Positions 1 to 6,700 of a stretch of DNA of 8,536 nt are shown in pieces (within the stretch, counting starts at the first letter, position 1; every line of letters begins with the position of its first letter). The notes under the pieces are model-generated. The model was not told the DNA's origin, ran no database searches, and saw nothing but the letters and a program-made list of their open reading frames with translations. The position numbers and the translations under genes are program-made. Location of the stretch: NCBI GenBank assembly GCA_900754745.1, contig CAAEEB010000002.1, forward strand, positions 1 to 8,536, given 5' to 3'. This stretch comes from an uncultured Collinsella sp. Lineage in GTDB: Bacteria; Actinomycetota; Coriobacteriia; Coriobacteriales; Coriobacteriaceae.

Positions 1-2
1 GC

Positions 3-557
3 GCTGCCAATTCAGCAGCGATTAAGGCCATCTGCGGCGTCGACGGTCTGTCCGTGGACGTGGGCGGCGGCGTCCGCTCGCTCGCGCGCATCGACGAGCT
101 GGCCGGCTATGGTGCTCGCCGTATCGCGCTGGGCACCGTGCTGGTGACCGAGCCGGGTTTTGCCGAGGTGGCAGCCAAAGGTTTTGGCGAGCTGCTGGTG
201 GCTGACATTGCCGCACGCGACGGCCAGGTCAAGGTGAACGGCTGGCGTGACGGCGCGGGTGTGGCGCTCGACGATGCCGTGGCGCAGCTTTCCGAGCTGG
301 GCTTTAAGCATCTGGTGTATACCGACATCGCGCGCGATGGCATGCAGACGGGCATCGATGTGGCGGCGTATCGCCATGTGGCCGAGGTCGCGGGATTTCC
401 CGTCGTGGCTTCGGGTGGCATCTCGACGCTCGACGACATCCGTGCGCTTGCCGCCGTGGGTGAGGGCGCGATTGAAGGTGCCATTACCGGTCGCGCGCTC
501 TACGAGGGCAACTTTACGCTGGTCCAGGCGCTGGCCGCCGTCCGAGGGGAGGAGTAG
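3..557 (+). CDS. hisA: HisA, ProFAR isomerase (5' end missing)
   Basis: HisA catalyses the Amadori rearrangement of ProFAR to PRFAR in the histidine pathway, in the cytoplasm. The frame is open at the left edge of the window and ends at TAG 555-557, leaving 184 residues; the family is about 240 long, so roughly the first 55 residues, including the first catalytic aspartate, lie outside. Visible are the first phosphate-binding loop (VDVGGGVRS, codons from 54), the signature YTDIARDGMQTG in the second half-barrel, which carries the second catalytic aspartate, and the C-terminal phosphate loop VASGGIS. The GTG at 54 is an internal valine codon and not a start, because homology continues upstream of it (NSAAIKAI). 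The gene runs into hisF with a 3-nt gap. HisF is a paralogous barrel, but the DVGGGVRS and TDIARDG motifs, and a separate clear HisF next door, settle the identity. Confidence 0.95.
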   Translation, partial: AANSAAIKAICGVDGLSVDVGGGVRSLARIDELAGYGARRIALGTVLVTEPGFAEVAAKGFGELLVADIAARDGQVKVNGWRDGAGVALDDAVAQLSELGFKHLVYTDIARDGMQTGIDVAAYRHVAEVAGFPVVASGGISTLDDIRALAAVGEGAIEGAITGRALYEGNFTLVQALAAVRGEE

Positions 558-560
558 CCC

Positions 561-1343
561 ATGCTTACCAAACGTGTGATTCCCTGCCTGGACGTCAAGG
601 ACGGCCGTGTGGTCAAGGGCGTCAACTTTGTGAGCCTGCGCGATGCGGGCGATCCGGTGGAGCTGGCGCGTGCCTACGACCGCGAGGGTGCGGACGAGGT
701 CGTCTTCCTGGACATTACCGCCACGAGCGACAACCGTGCGACGACTATCGAGATGGCGGCGCACGCGGCCGAGGAACTCGCCATTCCCTATGCCGTGGGC
801 GGCGGCTTCCGTGACCTGGCGGGCATGCGGACCATGGTGGCCGCCGGCGCCGACAAGGTGTCGCTCAACTCCGCCGCCGTGCGCGACCCGTCGCTCATCA
901 GTCAGGCAGCCGCGGCGTTTGGCAGCCAGGCCGTGGTCGTGGCGATCGATGCCAAGCGCGTGGGGTTGCCCGGCGAGCCGGGTGCCGACAAGTGGGAGGT
1001 CTTTACCGCGGGTGGTCGCAACGCCACGGGCATCGATGCGGTGGCGTGGGCCGAGGAGGCGGCTCGTCGCGGCGCCGGTGAGATTCTGCTCACCAGCATG
1101 GACCGCGATGGCACCAAGGCCGGCTTTGACCTGGCGCTCACCCGCGCCGTGGCGCGCGCGGTGCCGATTCCCGTCATCGCGAGCGGAGGCGTGGGCACGC
1201 TCGAGCATTTTGCCGAGGGTGTGATCGAGGGCGAGGCCGACGCCGTGCTGGCGGCCAGCGTCTTTCACTTTGGAACCTTCAGCATTCGCGAAGTGAAGGA
1301 ATATATGGCATCGCAGGGAATTCCCGTGAGATTGGATTTCTAA
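561..1343 (+). CDS. hisF: HisF, cyclase subunit of IGP synthase
   Basis: HisF is the cyclase half of imidazole glycerol phosphate synthase. It uses ammonia delivered by the glutaminase HisH to convert PRFAR to IGP and AICAR. The 260-residue length is normal for the family. The two catalytic aspartates are in place: D11 in IPCLDV and D130 in VVVAIDAKR. The phosphate loops are VGGGFRD (about 79-85) and ASGGVGT (about 207-213), and the second-half signature [13 protein letters not shown] is at about 178-190. The ATG at 561 is preceded by GGGGAGGAG, which overlaps the end of hisA, so translation is probably coupled. HisH is not in the window and must be encoded upstream or elsewhere. The sequence shows nothing unusual. 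Confidence 0.98.
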   Translation: MLTKRVIPCLDVKDGRVVKGVNFVSLRDAGDPVELARAYDREGADEVVFLDITATSDNRATTIEMAAHAAEELAIPYAVGGGFRDLAGMRTMVAAGADKVSLNSAAVRDPSLISQAAAAFGSQAVVVAIDAKRVGLPGEPGADKWEVFTAGGRNATGIDAVAWAEEAARRGAGEILLTSMDRDGTKAGFDLALTRAVARAVPIPVIASGGVGTLEHFAEGVIEGEADAVLAASVFHFGTFSIREVKEYMASQGIPVRLDF

Positions 1344-1673
1344 ATGGAACAGGTGACAAGCGCGGTCGAGCTTGCGTACGACGCCAAGGGGCTGATTCCT
1401 TGTGTGGTTCAGCAGTATGACACCGGTGAGGTGCTTATGGTTGCTTGGATGAACGAGGAATCGGTGGGGCTGACGCTCAAGACCGGGACCACGTGGTTTT
1501 GGAGCCGTAGCCGTCAGGAGCTCTGGAACAAGGGTGCGACGAGCGGCAACATGCAGGAGGTCAAGGAACTCTGGGCCGACTGCGATAGCGATACGCTGTT
1601 GGTCAAGGTCGACTCGCCAGGCCCGGCCTGCCATACCGGCAACCGTACCTGCTTCTTTAAGAAACTCGCCTAA
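1344..1673 (+). CDS. hisI: HisI, phosphoribosyl-AMP cyclohydrolase
   Basis: HisI opens the adenine ring of phosphoribosyl-AMP, the third step of histidine synthesis. The 109-residue protein is a single-domain enzyme, not the HisIE fusion of enterobacteria. It has the family motifs in order: [11 protein letters not shown] (27-37), [16 protein letters not shown] (53-68), the metal-binding ADCDSD (78-83), and [12 protein letters not shown] (93-104). C80, C96 and C103 are the expected zinc cysteines and the DxDxD-type acids the magnesium ligands. The ATG follows the hisF stop TAA with no gap, and the only Shine-Dalgarno-like sequence is a weak GAGATTGGA inside the end of hisF, so expression probably relies on coupling to hisF translation. 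HisE, which supplies its substrate, follows 46 nt downstream. Confidence 0.97.
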   Translation: MEQVTSAVELAYDAKGLIPCVVQQYDTGEVLMVAWMNEESVGLTLKTGTTWFWSRSRQELWNKGATSGNMQEVKELWADCDSDTLLVKVDSPGPACHTGNRTCFFKKLA

Positions 1674-1678
1674 GGCGG

Positions 1679-1694
1679 GCGCCCTGTTGGGCGC
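1679..1694 (+). other. Small hisI-hisE intergenic hairpin
   Basis: A perfect 6-bp stem (GCGCCC, loop TGTT, GGGCGC) fills the start of the only sizeable gap within the his operon. No U-run follows, so it does not look like an intrinsic terminator. It may stabilise the upstream message or mildly separate hisI and hisE expression. It could also be chance in GC-rich DNA. Confidence 0.35.
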
Positions 1695-1719
1695 TCGGTA
1701 AAACGGAAGGGATTGAGCT

Positions 1720-2037
1720 ATGGGTGTGCGCACCGCAAATGTTCAGGATGGAAATATCGGCGAGACGCTGACGGGTCTGGCCGAGGTGATTCACGGTCGT
1801 CGCGATGCGTCGCCACAGGAGAGCTACACCGCTCGTCTGTTGACCGACGTCGAGGACGAGCTGCTCAAGAAGATTGCCGAGGAGACGAGCGAGGTCATCA
1901 TGGCCTGCAAGGATAACGATCACGACCACATCCGCTACGAGGCCGGCGACCTGATTTACCATCTGCTCGTAACGCTCGAACGCTACGGTATCACCCTCGA
2001 CGAGCTGGCCGGCGAACTCAACGCCCGTCGCCACTAG
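1720..2037 (+). CDS. hisE: HisE, phosphoribosyl-ATP pyrophosphatase
   Basis: HisE hydrolyses phosphoribosyl-ATP to phosphoribosyl-AMP and pyrophosphate, the second step of the pathway. It is a 105-residue all-helical protein of the MazG-like fold. The metal-binding helices are visible: KIAEETSEV (51-59, with E54, E55 and E58) and RYEAGDLIYHLLV (72-84, with E74 and D77). The ATG at 1720 has a good ribosome binding site, GGAAGGG, about 8 nt upstream, so unlike hisI it can initiate on its own. An N-terminal extension of roughly 15 residues precedes the conserved core (ETLTGLAEVI). It is the last gene of the operon; the spacer after it is packed with hairpins and the next gene is convergent. MazG proteins are similar but longer, and the his context decides the call. 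Confidence 0.96.
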   Translation: MGVRTANVQDGNIGETLTGLAEVIHGRRDASPQESYTARLLTDVEDELLKKIAEETSEVIMACKDNDHDHIRYEAGDLIYHLLVTLERYGITLDELAGELNARRH

Positions 2038-2044
2038 TTAAGCT

Positions 2045-2079
2045 TTTGGCGCAAGGGGAACAGGATACTTTGCACCAAA
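2045..2079. other. Hairpin 1 after hisE
   Basis: TTTGGCGCAA (2045-2054) pairs with TTGCACCAAA (2070-2079) over 10 bp with one mismatch (C2050 against A2074) and a 15-nt loop. It starts 7 nt after the hisE stop codon. There is no U-tract on the plus strand. It is the first of three consecutive stem-loops in the convergent spacer and may help end or protect the his mRNA. Confidence 0.45.
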
Positions 2080-2110
2080 TGATCCGTTTTCCTCCGTCCC
2101 CAACGGATCA
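2080..2110. other. Hairpin 2 after hisE
   Basis: TGATCCGTT (2080-2088) and AACGGATCA (2102-2110) form a perfect 9-bp stem with a 13-nt pyrimidine-rich loop (TTCCTCCGTCCCC). It directly abuts hairpin 1. No proper U-tract follows on the plus strand; on the minus strand only a short ATTT follows. The loop is complementary in character to a Shine-Dalgarno sequence (CCTCC), which may or may not matter. It is a possible bidirectional transcription end signal for hisE and the convergent PHP gene. Confidence 0.5.
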
Positions 2111-2115
2111 AATAG

Positions 2116-2184
2116 AAGTTGCGGTGGAATAGTTCTTGTTTGACGGTCCTAGGGCTATAAACAGGAACTATTTCACCGCAACTT
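2116..2184. repeat. Long inverted repeat between hisE and PHP gene
   Basis: Two 26-nt arms, 2116-2141 and 2159-2184, are complementary apart from two positions, and enclose a 17-nt loop (2142-2158) that contains a small CCTAGG palindrome. Both imperfect positions are G-U wobbles when the plus strand is transcribed (G2127 with T2173, T2136 with G2164), so the stem is uninterrupted in plus-strand RNA and has two A-C mismatches in minus-strand RNA. It ends 12 nt past the stop of the convergent PHP gene. It is too long and lacks the U-tract of an ordinary terminator. A dispersed genomic repeat or a transcript-end stabiliser would fit. It is seen once in this window. Confidence 0.7.
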
Positions 2185-2196
2185 ATGAAGGGATGG

Positions 2197-3108
2197 CTAG
2201 GCGAGGGGTGTGGGCTCCCATTCGCCGCTAGCGTGAGGAACGTCAAAGGTTCGGTAGCCGCAGTCGTAGGCGTGGGCCTGGGCTTCGCGGATGTTCCAGC
2301 AGATATCGCAGGCGCGGTGCGCGTCCGAGCCAAAGGTGATCGGCACCTCGGCGTGGGCGAAACAGCGCAAAAGGCCGGTTGCGGGATAGTAGTCGTCGAG
2401 GCCCTTGCGCGGCGCGGCGGTCGAGACCTCAACGCGGCGACCCGTATCGTGGGCGCATTCGGCCATCTGCTCCCAAAACGGCGCCGGGTCAAAATCGGGC
2501 GCAAAGCCCTCCTTCGAAAAGCGCACGACCAGGTCGGGATGGGCCATTACGTCAAAGTTGAGTGAGCTTTCGCAAGCACGGCACCAATCGTCGACATAGC
2601 GCTCCCACACGCCGCGTACGCCTAAGTTTTCCCAAACGTGCAGGTTGGTGTCGTCGTCGATCCAACCGCAAAGGGAATCGGGTGTATCGGGGCGAGCGAC
2701 GTTTTCCGTTCCCGCCGTACCCGCGGCACCGGCCATGATATCGCCGGGGTCGCCAATCCAGTGCACGCTGCCCAAGCGCACCACGGCGCCCGTCGACCAG
2801 CGCTCAACCAAGGGCTCGCAGCCCTCGTACCAATCGCATTCAAAACCGTAGATAAAGGTGAGCTTCGGCGCGATCTGCACGGCGAGCTTGCGGGCTTCCT
2901 CAAATGCCAAGCGATGTGCCGGCAGGTCGCCCTCGACAACCTGCACCTCGCAGTTGGCGTCCATGCTGGCAGGCAGGGTGAGGTGGTCGGTCGAGACCAT
3001 GACCTGACATCCGGCGGCGGCAGCGGCGCGGATGTTCTCCTCAAACGAGGCGTGCCCGTCCGAAAACGAGGTGTGGGTATGGCAATCGACCAGCGGGCAT
3101 GCGGACAT
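2197..3108 (-). CDS. PHP-family phosphatase, probable histidinol-phosphatase
   Basis: A 303-residue cytoplasmic metalloenzyme of the PHP superfamily, most like the HisK/HisJ-type histidinol-phosphate phosphatases that perform the penultimate step of histidine synthesis. The metal ligands are visible in order: DCHTHTSFSDG (8-18, with H10, H12 and D17), STDHL (39-43), E90 in YGFECDW, H116 in SVHWIG, H190 in MAHPDLV, and D262 and H264 in FGSDAH. The protein is somewhat longer than usual owing to an Ala/Gly-rich insertion at about 121-155. The ATG at 3106-3108 is supported by AAAGGAG (3114-3120) 5 nt upstream. It faces the his operon convergently, which supports a role in histidine synthesis but does not prove it, because PHP enzymes also hydrolyse other phosphoesters. 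PHP membership is clear; the substrate is inferred. Confidence 0.85.
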   Translation of the reverse strand: MSACPLVDCHTHTSFSDGHASFEENIRAAAAAGCQVMVSTDHLTLPASMDANCEVQVVEGDLPAHRLAFEEARKLAVQIAPKLTFIYGFECDWYEGCEPLVERWSTGAVVRLGSVHWIGDPGDIMAGAAGTAGTENVARPDTPDSLCGWIDDDTNLHVWENLGVRGVWERYVDDWCRACESSLNFDVMAHPDLVVRFSKEGFAPDFDPAPFWEQMAECAHDTGRRVEVSTAAPRKGLDDYYPATGLLRCFAHAEVPITFGSDAHRACDICWNIREAQAHAYDCGYRTFDVPHASGEWEPTPLA

Positions 3109-3140
3109 GACGGCTCCTTTGCATTTGGCTAATCCGCTCC

Positions 3141-3146
3141 ATTGTA
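3141..3146 (-). promoter_or_regulatory. Possible -10 element for the PHP gene
   Basis: On the minus strand this reads TACAAT, one base from the TATAAT consensus, 32 nt upstream of the PHP start codon. No convincing -35 box is seen at the expected spacing. It sits inside a 12-bp imperfect dyad (CCATT..AATGG, 3139-3150) that could be an operator. The call rests on one hexamer. Confidence 0.25.
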
Positions 3147-3152
3147 ATGGCG

Positions 3153-3185
3153 CGGTCCCCAGCGCACCGAGTGCGTCGGGGGCCG
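3153..3185. other. GC-rich hairpin upstream of the PHP gene
   Basis: CGGTCCCC (3153-3160) pairs with GGGGGCCG (3178-3185), with one T-G wobble, and inside it CGCAC (3163-3167) pairs with GTGCG (3171-3175) around a CGA loop. One A-C mismatch and one G-T wobble join the two parts. It lies between the 85-bp repeat element and the possible PHP -10 box. No U-run follows on either strand. It may block read-through from the upstream minus-strand operon or overlap the PHP promoter. Confidence 0.45.
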
Positions 3186-3235
3186 AAATCGACTGGAAAG
3201 GCTAGGCGGTGCATGGGGCCCGCCGCGTGGCATCG

Positions 3236-3320
3236 GCCTCGCTCCAAAACGTGTACGTCAGCCTCCAAAACCGACAAAAAATGACATGTTTGGAGGCTGA
3301 CGTACACGTTTGGATGAGGC
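3236..3320. repeat. 85-bp nested inverted-repeat element, copy 1
   Basis: The arms are 3236-3270 and 3288-3320, with an A-rich loop of about 17 nt. The stem is nearly perfect, with single-A bulges where the left arm has CCAAAA and the right arm has TTTGG. The core motif GTGTACGTCAG is matched by CTGACGTACAC. Each arm carries an internal direct repeat (CTCCAAAAC at 3242 and 3263, period 21). A second copy lies at 7532-7616 with 79 of 85 positions identical and no length difference; similarity stops at the stem ends. There is no coding capacity: reading frames crossing it translate the palindrome. It begins (minus direction) 34 nt after the YgbA-type gene stop, so it may form the 3' end of that transcript. 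It resembles a REP- or MITE-like intergenic element; the family name is unknown to me. Confidence 0.85.
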
Positions 3321-3353
3321 GCGGGGCGGCAACGGCGTGCGCCGGCTCCAGCG

Positions 3354-3773
3354 CTACTTGCTCCGCGCCACCGCCCGTTTGGATTGCACGGTCACCATTG
3401 CGTGACGTATGGCGGTGATGGGGCGATAGAAGATCATGCGCGGGCCCGACCAGCGCATGACCTCGCGGATTTTCTCGCGCATGGCGGGTCGATAGCAATG
3501 CGAGGGACAGGCCGAGCAAAACGTCTTGGTGCCCATATGCGGGCAGCGTTCAATGCGTGCGACGGCGTATTCTCGCAGCTCGGCACATTCGGGGCAGAGG
3601 GTGATGGCCCGGAATCCAAGCTTCACGCGCACAGGCTCATCGTCGCCAGCCTGCTCGACCGCATGCCCGCCGCCATGATGCCCACGACACCACAGCGCAA
3701 TCATCTGCGACACCATTTGAGCCTCGCGCTCGCGCTTGCGTGCCAGCTCCGGTGTGTCGACCGGGCGCGCCAT
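3354..3773 (-). CDS. YgbA-type (nitrous oxide-stimulated promoter family) protein
   Basis: A 139-residue soluble, cysteine-rich protein of the YgbA_NO family. E. coli ygbA is known as a nitric-oxide-induced gene of the NsrR regulon; the molecular role of the family is poorly defined. Family features visible are an N-terminal basic helix followed by MIALWCRGHH (24-33), LCPEC (59-63), C77 in ERCPH, the CxxCxxxC set SACPSHCY (C86, C89 and C93), and the C-terminal block MRWSGPRMIFYRPITAIRH (106-124). The clustered cysteines and histidines suggest binding of zinc, iron or an iron-sulphur cluster; that is inference. The ATG overlaps the stop of the exporter gene by one base (TAATG), with GGGAGG at 3782-3787, so the two are almost certainly co-transcribed and translationally coupled. 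The C-terminal tail after 125 is basic and probably unstructured. Confidence 0.9.
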   Translation of the reverse strand: MARPVDTPELARKREREAQMVSQMIALWCRGHHGGGHAVEQAGDDEPVRVKLGFRAITLCPECAELREYAVARIERCPHMGTKTFCSACPSHCYRPAMREKIREVMRWSGPRMIFYRPITAIRHAMVTVQSKRAVARSK

Positions 3774-6700
3774 TAGCTCAGCCTCCCGTGCTCGACCGAA
3801 AGCGAGAAATCGGCAAACGCGCAGGTGCTGGCACGGTGGCTTACCAGCACGATGGTCTTGCCGCGGCGCTTGAACTCATCGACCGCCTGCATCACGGCTG
3901 CCTCGTTGAGGGCATCGAGCGCGCTGGTGGGTTCGTCGAGCAAAATGAAGGGCGCGTCGTTGAGGAAGATGCGCGCGAGGCCGATGCGCTGACGCTCGCC
4001 GCCCGAGAGCGAGTCGCCCAGCTCGGCGACGGGGGTGTCGAGGCCCTGCGGCAGGCGGTCGATGAGTGCGGTGAGCGAGGCGGACTGGCAGGCGTCGAGC
4101 AGTTCGGCATCGGAGGCGTCGGCACGCGCGACGAGCAGGTTTTCGCGCACGGTGCCGCAGAACAGGTGCGTGTCTTGGGTCATATAGGCCTCGTGGCCGC
4201 GCAAGCTCGCCGTGTTGATACGACGGGCATCGACGCCGCTTACCGTGATGGCGCCGGCGGTGGGGTCCCAAAAGCGCATGAGCAGCTTGAGCAGCGTCGA
4301 TTTGCCCGAACCCGAGCGTCCCATGATGCAGGTCATGGTGCCGGGCGCAAAGGTGCAGGTCACGTCGTCGAGGATGAGGCTTGCGGCCGTCTCGCCCGCC
4401 GCCTGTCCCGCATCGTCGGCACCCGCGCCACCCACATAGCTAAAGCTCACATGTTCGGCAGCGGCACCGGCGAACTCCACGTTCTGGCCGTCCGTGACCT
4501 CGGCACACTGGGGCTGCTCGTCGAGCAGATCGAGCACGCGCGTGCCCGAGGCGAGCGTTTCCTGCAGCGAGGCACCCAGACGACTCACGGCCATTACCGA
4601 GCCAAAGGACGAAACAAAGGTGAAAACGGCGACAAATGCCGCGGCGAAATCAATCGTCCCCGCAGCCACCAGCTGCAGCGCACGTCCGAGCATCACCAGG
4701 TTGGCAACGAGGATGAGCGCGTCGGCCGCCGCCTCGCTGGCTGCCTGGCGGCGCTTGAGGCGTGCATCCACGGCGCCGACTTGCTCGGTCAGCTCGCCCA
4801 GAGCGCGGCTGCGATCGGCGCCGCCGGCAAACTGAATGGTCTCGGACGCGCCGCGCAGGCTGTCGAGCACAAAGGCACCCAGCTTGCCTACTCCCTCGCG
4901 ACTCTGGCGACCGGTGGTGCCGCATGCCTTGGCCGAGACCAGAGGCAGCAGCACACCCAGGACCGCGTAGGCCACAAGCGCGATGCCGGCGAGCTCGGGG
5001 CTTACGGCCAGCAAGAAGCCCTCGAAGACGGCGGTGCAGACCAGGGCGATGGCGATGGGCGAGATGGTGTGTGCATAGAAGACCTCGAGCAGCTCGATAT
5101 CCGAGGTGACGAGGCTCACGAGCTCACCCTTGCCGCGGCCCTCGAGCTTGGCGGGTGCCAGCTGGCGCAGGGCTCCAAACACCAGGTCGCGGATGTGCGC
5201 GAGCAGGCGGAAGGCGATGTAATGGTTGCAGAGCTGCTCGCCATAGTGGAGCGGTCCGCGTGCGATACCGCAGACGGCGCAGGCCGCGCATGCGCCAACA
5301 AGACCAAGCCCCAGGGCGTTGTGACCCAAGGCGGCCATAAGTCCAAAGGCACCAAACGCCGGGACAAATGCGGCGGTAAGCATGCCGATGCTGCCCAGGG
5401 CGACGGCCAGCACGAGCCAGCCGACCAGCGGGCGCACGAGTCCCATCATGCGCCACATGATGGACGGAGCCGAGCGGCGAGCGTGGCCGGAGTCAGGCGC
5501 CGCGGCAGCGGAAGACGAGCCGGCACCGTTGAGGCCATCGGTACAGGCGGCGCTGCCGTCAACAGCCTCAACCGCGCCGGCATCCTCGGCATCACCCTCC
5601 GCATACGCATATGCCGAGAGCTGCTCCTGGCTGTTCCACATGCGCGCATAGGCGCCCGCGGTGGCCAAGAGCTCGCCGTGAGTCCCGTGCTCGGCAATAC
5701 GGCCACGCTCCAGCACCAGGATCTGATCGGCGTCTACGATCGTCGACAGGCGGTGTGCCACCACAATTACAGTGTGCCCGCCGGCAAGCGACGCGATGAC
5801 CTCGCCGATCGCGGCTTCGCTTGCGGCATCGACGTTGCTCGTAGCCTCGTCAAACACATAGATCGGCGAGTCGTGCAGCAGGGCGCGGGCCATGCACACG
5901 CGTTGGCGCTGGCCGCCCGAAAGGTTGGTGCCGCCCTCGTTAATCACCATGTCGAGCCCGCCGTTGGCCTGCACAAAGGCCGCCACGCGCGTGCGGTCGA
6001 GCGCGCGCAAAAGCTCGGTATCGGTGGCATTGGGCTGGGCGAGCAGCAGGTTGTCGCGCAAGGTGCCGGCAAACAGGTAGCCGTTGGTGGGCACCAGGGT
6101 GACGGCGCGCATGAGTGAGGCGGCCGTGACATCGCGCAGCTCGACGCCGCCGATGCGCACGCTGCCACGGTAGGCACCCTTGCGGCCCGCGATAATCCCC
6201 GCGAGCGTGGACTTGCCGCCGCCGCTTTCGCCCACGAGTGCCACGAGCGAGCCGTGCGCAATGGTCGCGCTGGCGCTGTCCAGCACCGTGCGGTCACCGT
6301 ATGCGTAGCTCACGCCCGCGAGCTCGATATCGCCGCGACCGTCAAGCTCAACATTGCCGCGCTCGGGCTCGGGCGTATCCAAAATGCTGAACATGCGGCG
6401 CGAGGCGGCCATGCCGTTCATGGCCGTGTGGAACAGCGACCCCAGACGGCGCATGGGCAAAAAGAACTCCTGCGACAGAAAGACGATGAGGAAGGCGGCG
6501 TCAAAGCCGATCTTTCCGCTGGCGAGTTGCAGCGCGGCGACGATAATGCCGAGTGCGGCGCCCATGTAGACGACCAGGTCCATGACACAAATGGAGCGCA
6601 GCTGCATCACCAGCAGGCGCATGGTCGCCCCGCGAAAACGCTCGGACTCGGCGTTGATGCGCTCGTGCCAGCTGCGATCGGCCTGGTAGACCTTAAGGGT

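Noticed and set aside
12..1733. 573-residue open frame on the minus strand
   Set aside because: It is antisense to hisA, hisF and hisI, which have intact family motifs. It has a His/Arg/Gly-rich shadow composition and no recognisable domain.
2080..2184. Classical rho-independent terminator for hisE
   Set aside because: The stems are strong but no U-tract follows them on the plus strand, so they are described as hairpins rather than called terminators.
2034..2504. 156-residue frame on the minus strand across the hisE/PHP spacer
   Set aside because: It overlaps the PHP gene in another frame and then translates the three hairpins; its composition is Pro/Arg/Thr-rich.
3041..3519. Small minus-strand frames sharing a SLQTCHF / ADVHV peptide
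   Set aside because: The shared peptide is a translation of the 85-bp palindrome, and the same words recur in the frames at 7441-7672. This is repeat DNA, not a protein family.
3740..6118. 792-residue open frame on the plus strand
   Set aside because: It lies opposite the ABC exporter, whose motifs are all intact. The composition is that of a GC-rich shadow frame.
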